A DNA stretch of 14,590 nucleotides, taken from assembly GCF_000278725.1 (NCBI RefSeq), contig NZ_ALCA01000059.1, forward strand, positions 1-14,590, read 5' to 3'. The stretch is from Actinomyces sp. ICM47. Lineage in GTDB: Bacteria > Actinomycetota > Actinomycetes > Actinomycetales > Actinomycetaceae. The notes beneath the pieces were generated by a model. The model saw nothing but the letters and a program-made list of their open reading frames with translations, was not told the origin of the DNA and did not search any database. Shown here piece by piece: positions 14,509-14,590 of the stretch. A program made the position numbers and the translations under genes. Position 1 is the stretch's first letter; the number at the start of each line of letters is the position of its first letter.

Positions 14509-14590
14509 CATCACATTAATGAGTCGCCCAGCCGTGCACCACAGCGGCACACATGTTCATACACTCGTCGAATCAAAGCCACATTGCCTT
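14509..14590. other. Right edge, no gene seen
   Basis: These 82 bases upstream of the operon promoter hold no open frame or hairpin that I can support. They may contain a divergent promoter for a gene beyond the window. Confidence 0.5.

Overview
The window is GC-rich, with strong AGGAGG-type ribosome binding sites, GTG starts and long meaningless open frames opposite the real genes. This and the gene content suggest a high-GC actinobacterium, most likely Actinomycetaceae (Actinomyces/Schaalia type). The taxon is inferred from style and families, not from a marker gene.

Layout. (1) Positions 1-440 are non-coding, with a strong hairpin (134-166) and a probable promoter for the only rightward gene. 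(2) 441-1895 (+) encodes a sodium/alanine-type amino acid symporter (AGCS family), closed by a GC hairpin terminator that it shares with convergent leftward genes. (3) 1986-4193 holds two tandem paralogous genes of unknown function on the minus strand. The duplicated unit also includes the upstream regulatory DNA and a terminator. The second copy carries a 60-base in-frame insertion with a 25-base direct repeat. (4) 4214-14420 is one leftward gene series that reads, from its promoter: DeoR-family repressor, E2 acyltransferase, E3 lipoamide dehydrogenase, fused E1 alpha-beta 2-oxoacid dehydrogenase, PHP-domain metallohydrolase, SrlD/SorD-like short-chain dehydrogenase, and SorE/YggP-like zinc dehydrogenase with a duplicated Rossmann region. 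A well-formed promoter (TTGCAT, 17 bp, TATTCT) overlaps CTTTCGTT/AACGAAAG half-sites, as expected for autoregulation by the DeoR protein.

The leftward operon is the most interesting part. It combines a complete, dedicated 2-oxoacid dehydrogenase complex with two polyol-type dehydrogenases and a PHP hydrolase under a sugar-type repressor. The simplest reading is catabolism of a polyol, cyclitol or ketose (or its phosphate): oxidation by the two dehydrogenases, hydrolysis by the PHP enzyme, then oxidative decarboxylation to an acyl-CoA. The substrate cannot be read from the sequence. No kinase, aldolase or sugar transporter is in the window. Several of these proteins depart from their families: a tandem Rossmann MDR, an N-terminally extended SDR with a Cys-Pro-Cys motif, an E1 with a GDA thiamine motif and insertions, and an E2 with an apparent second, shortened E3-binding motif.

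A second theme is a recurring 11-base word, CGAGGCCGGGG. It forms inverted-repeat hairpins in five of the intergenic gaps and twice appears singly inside genes. It behaves like a shared terminator/processing element of this genome.
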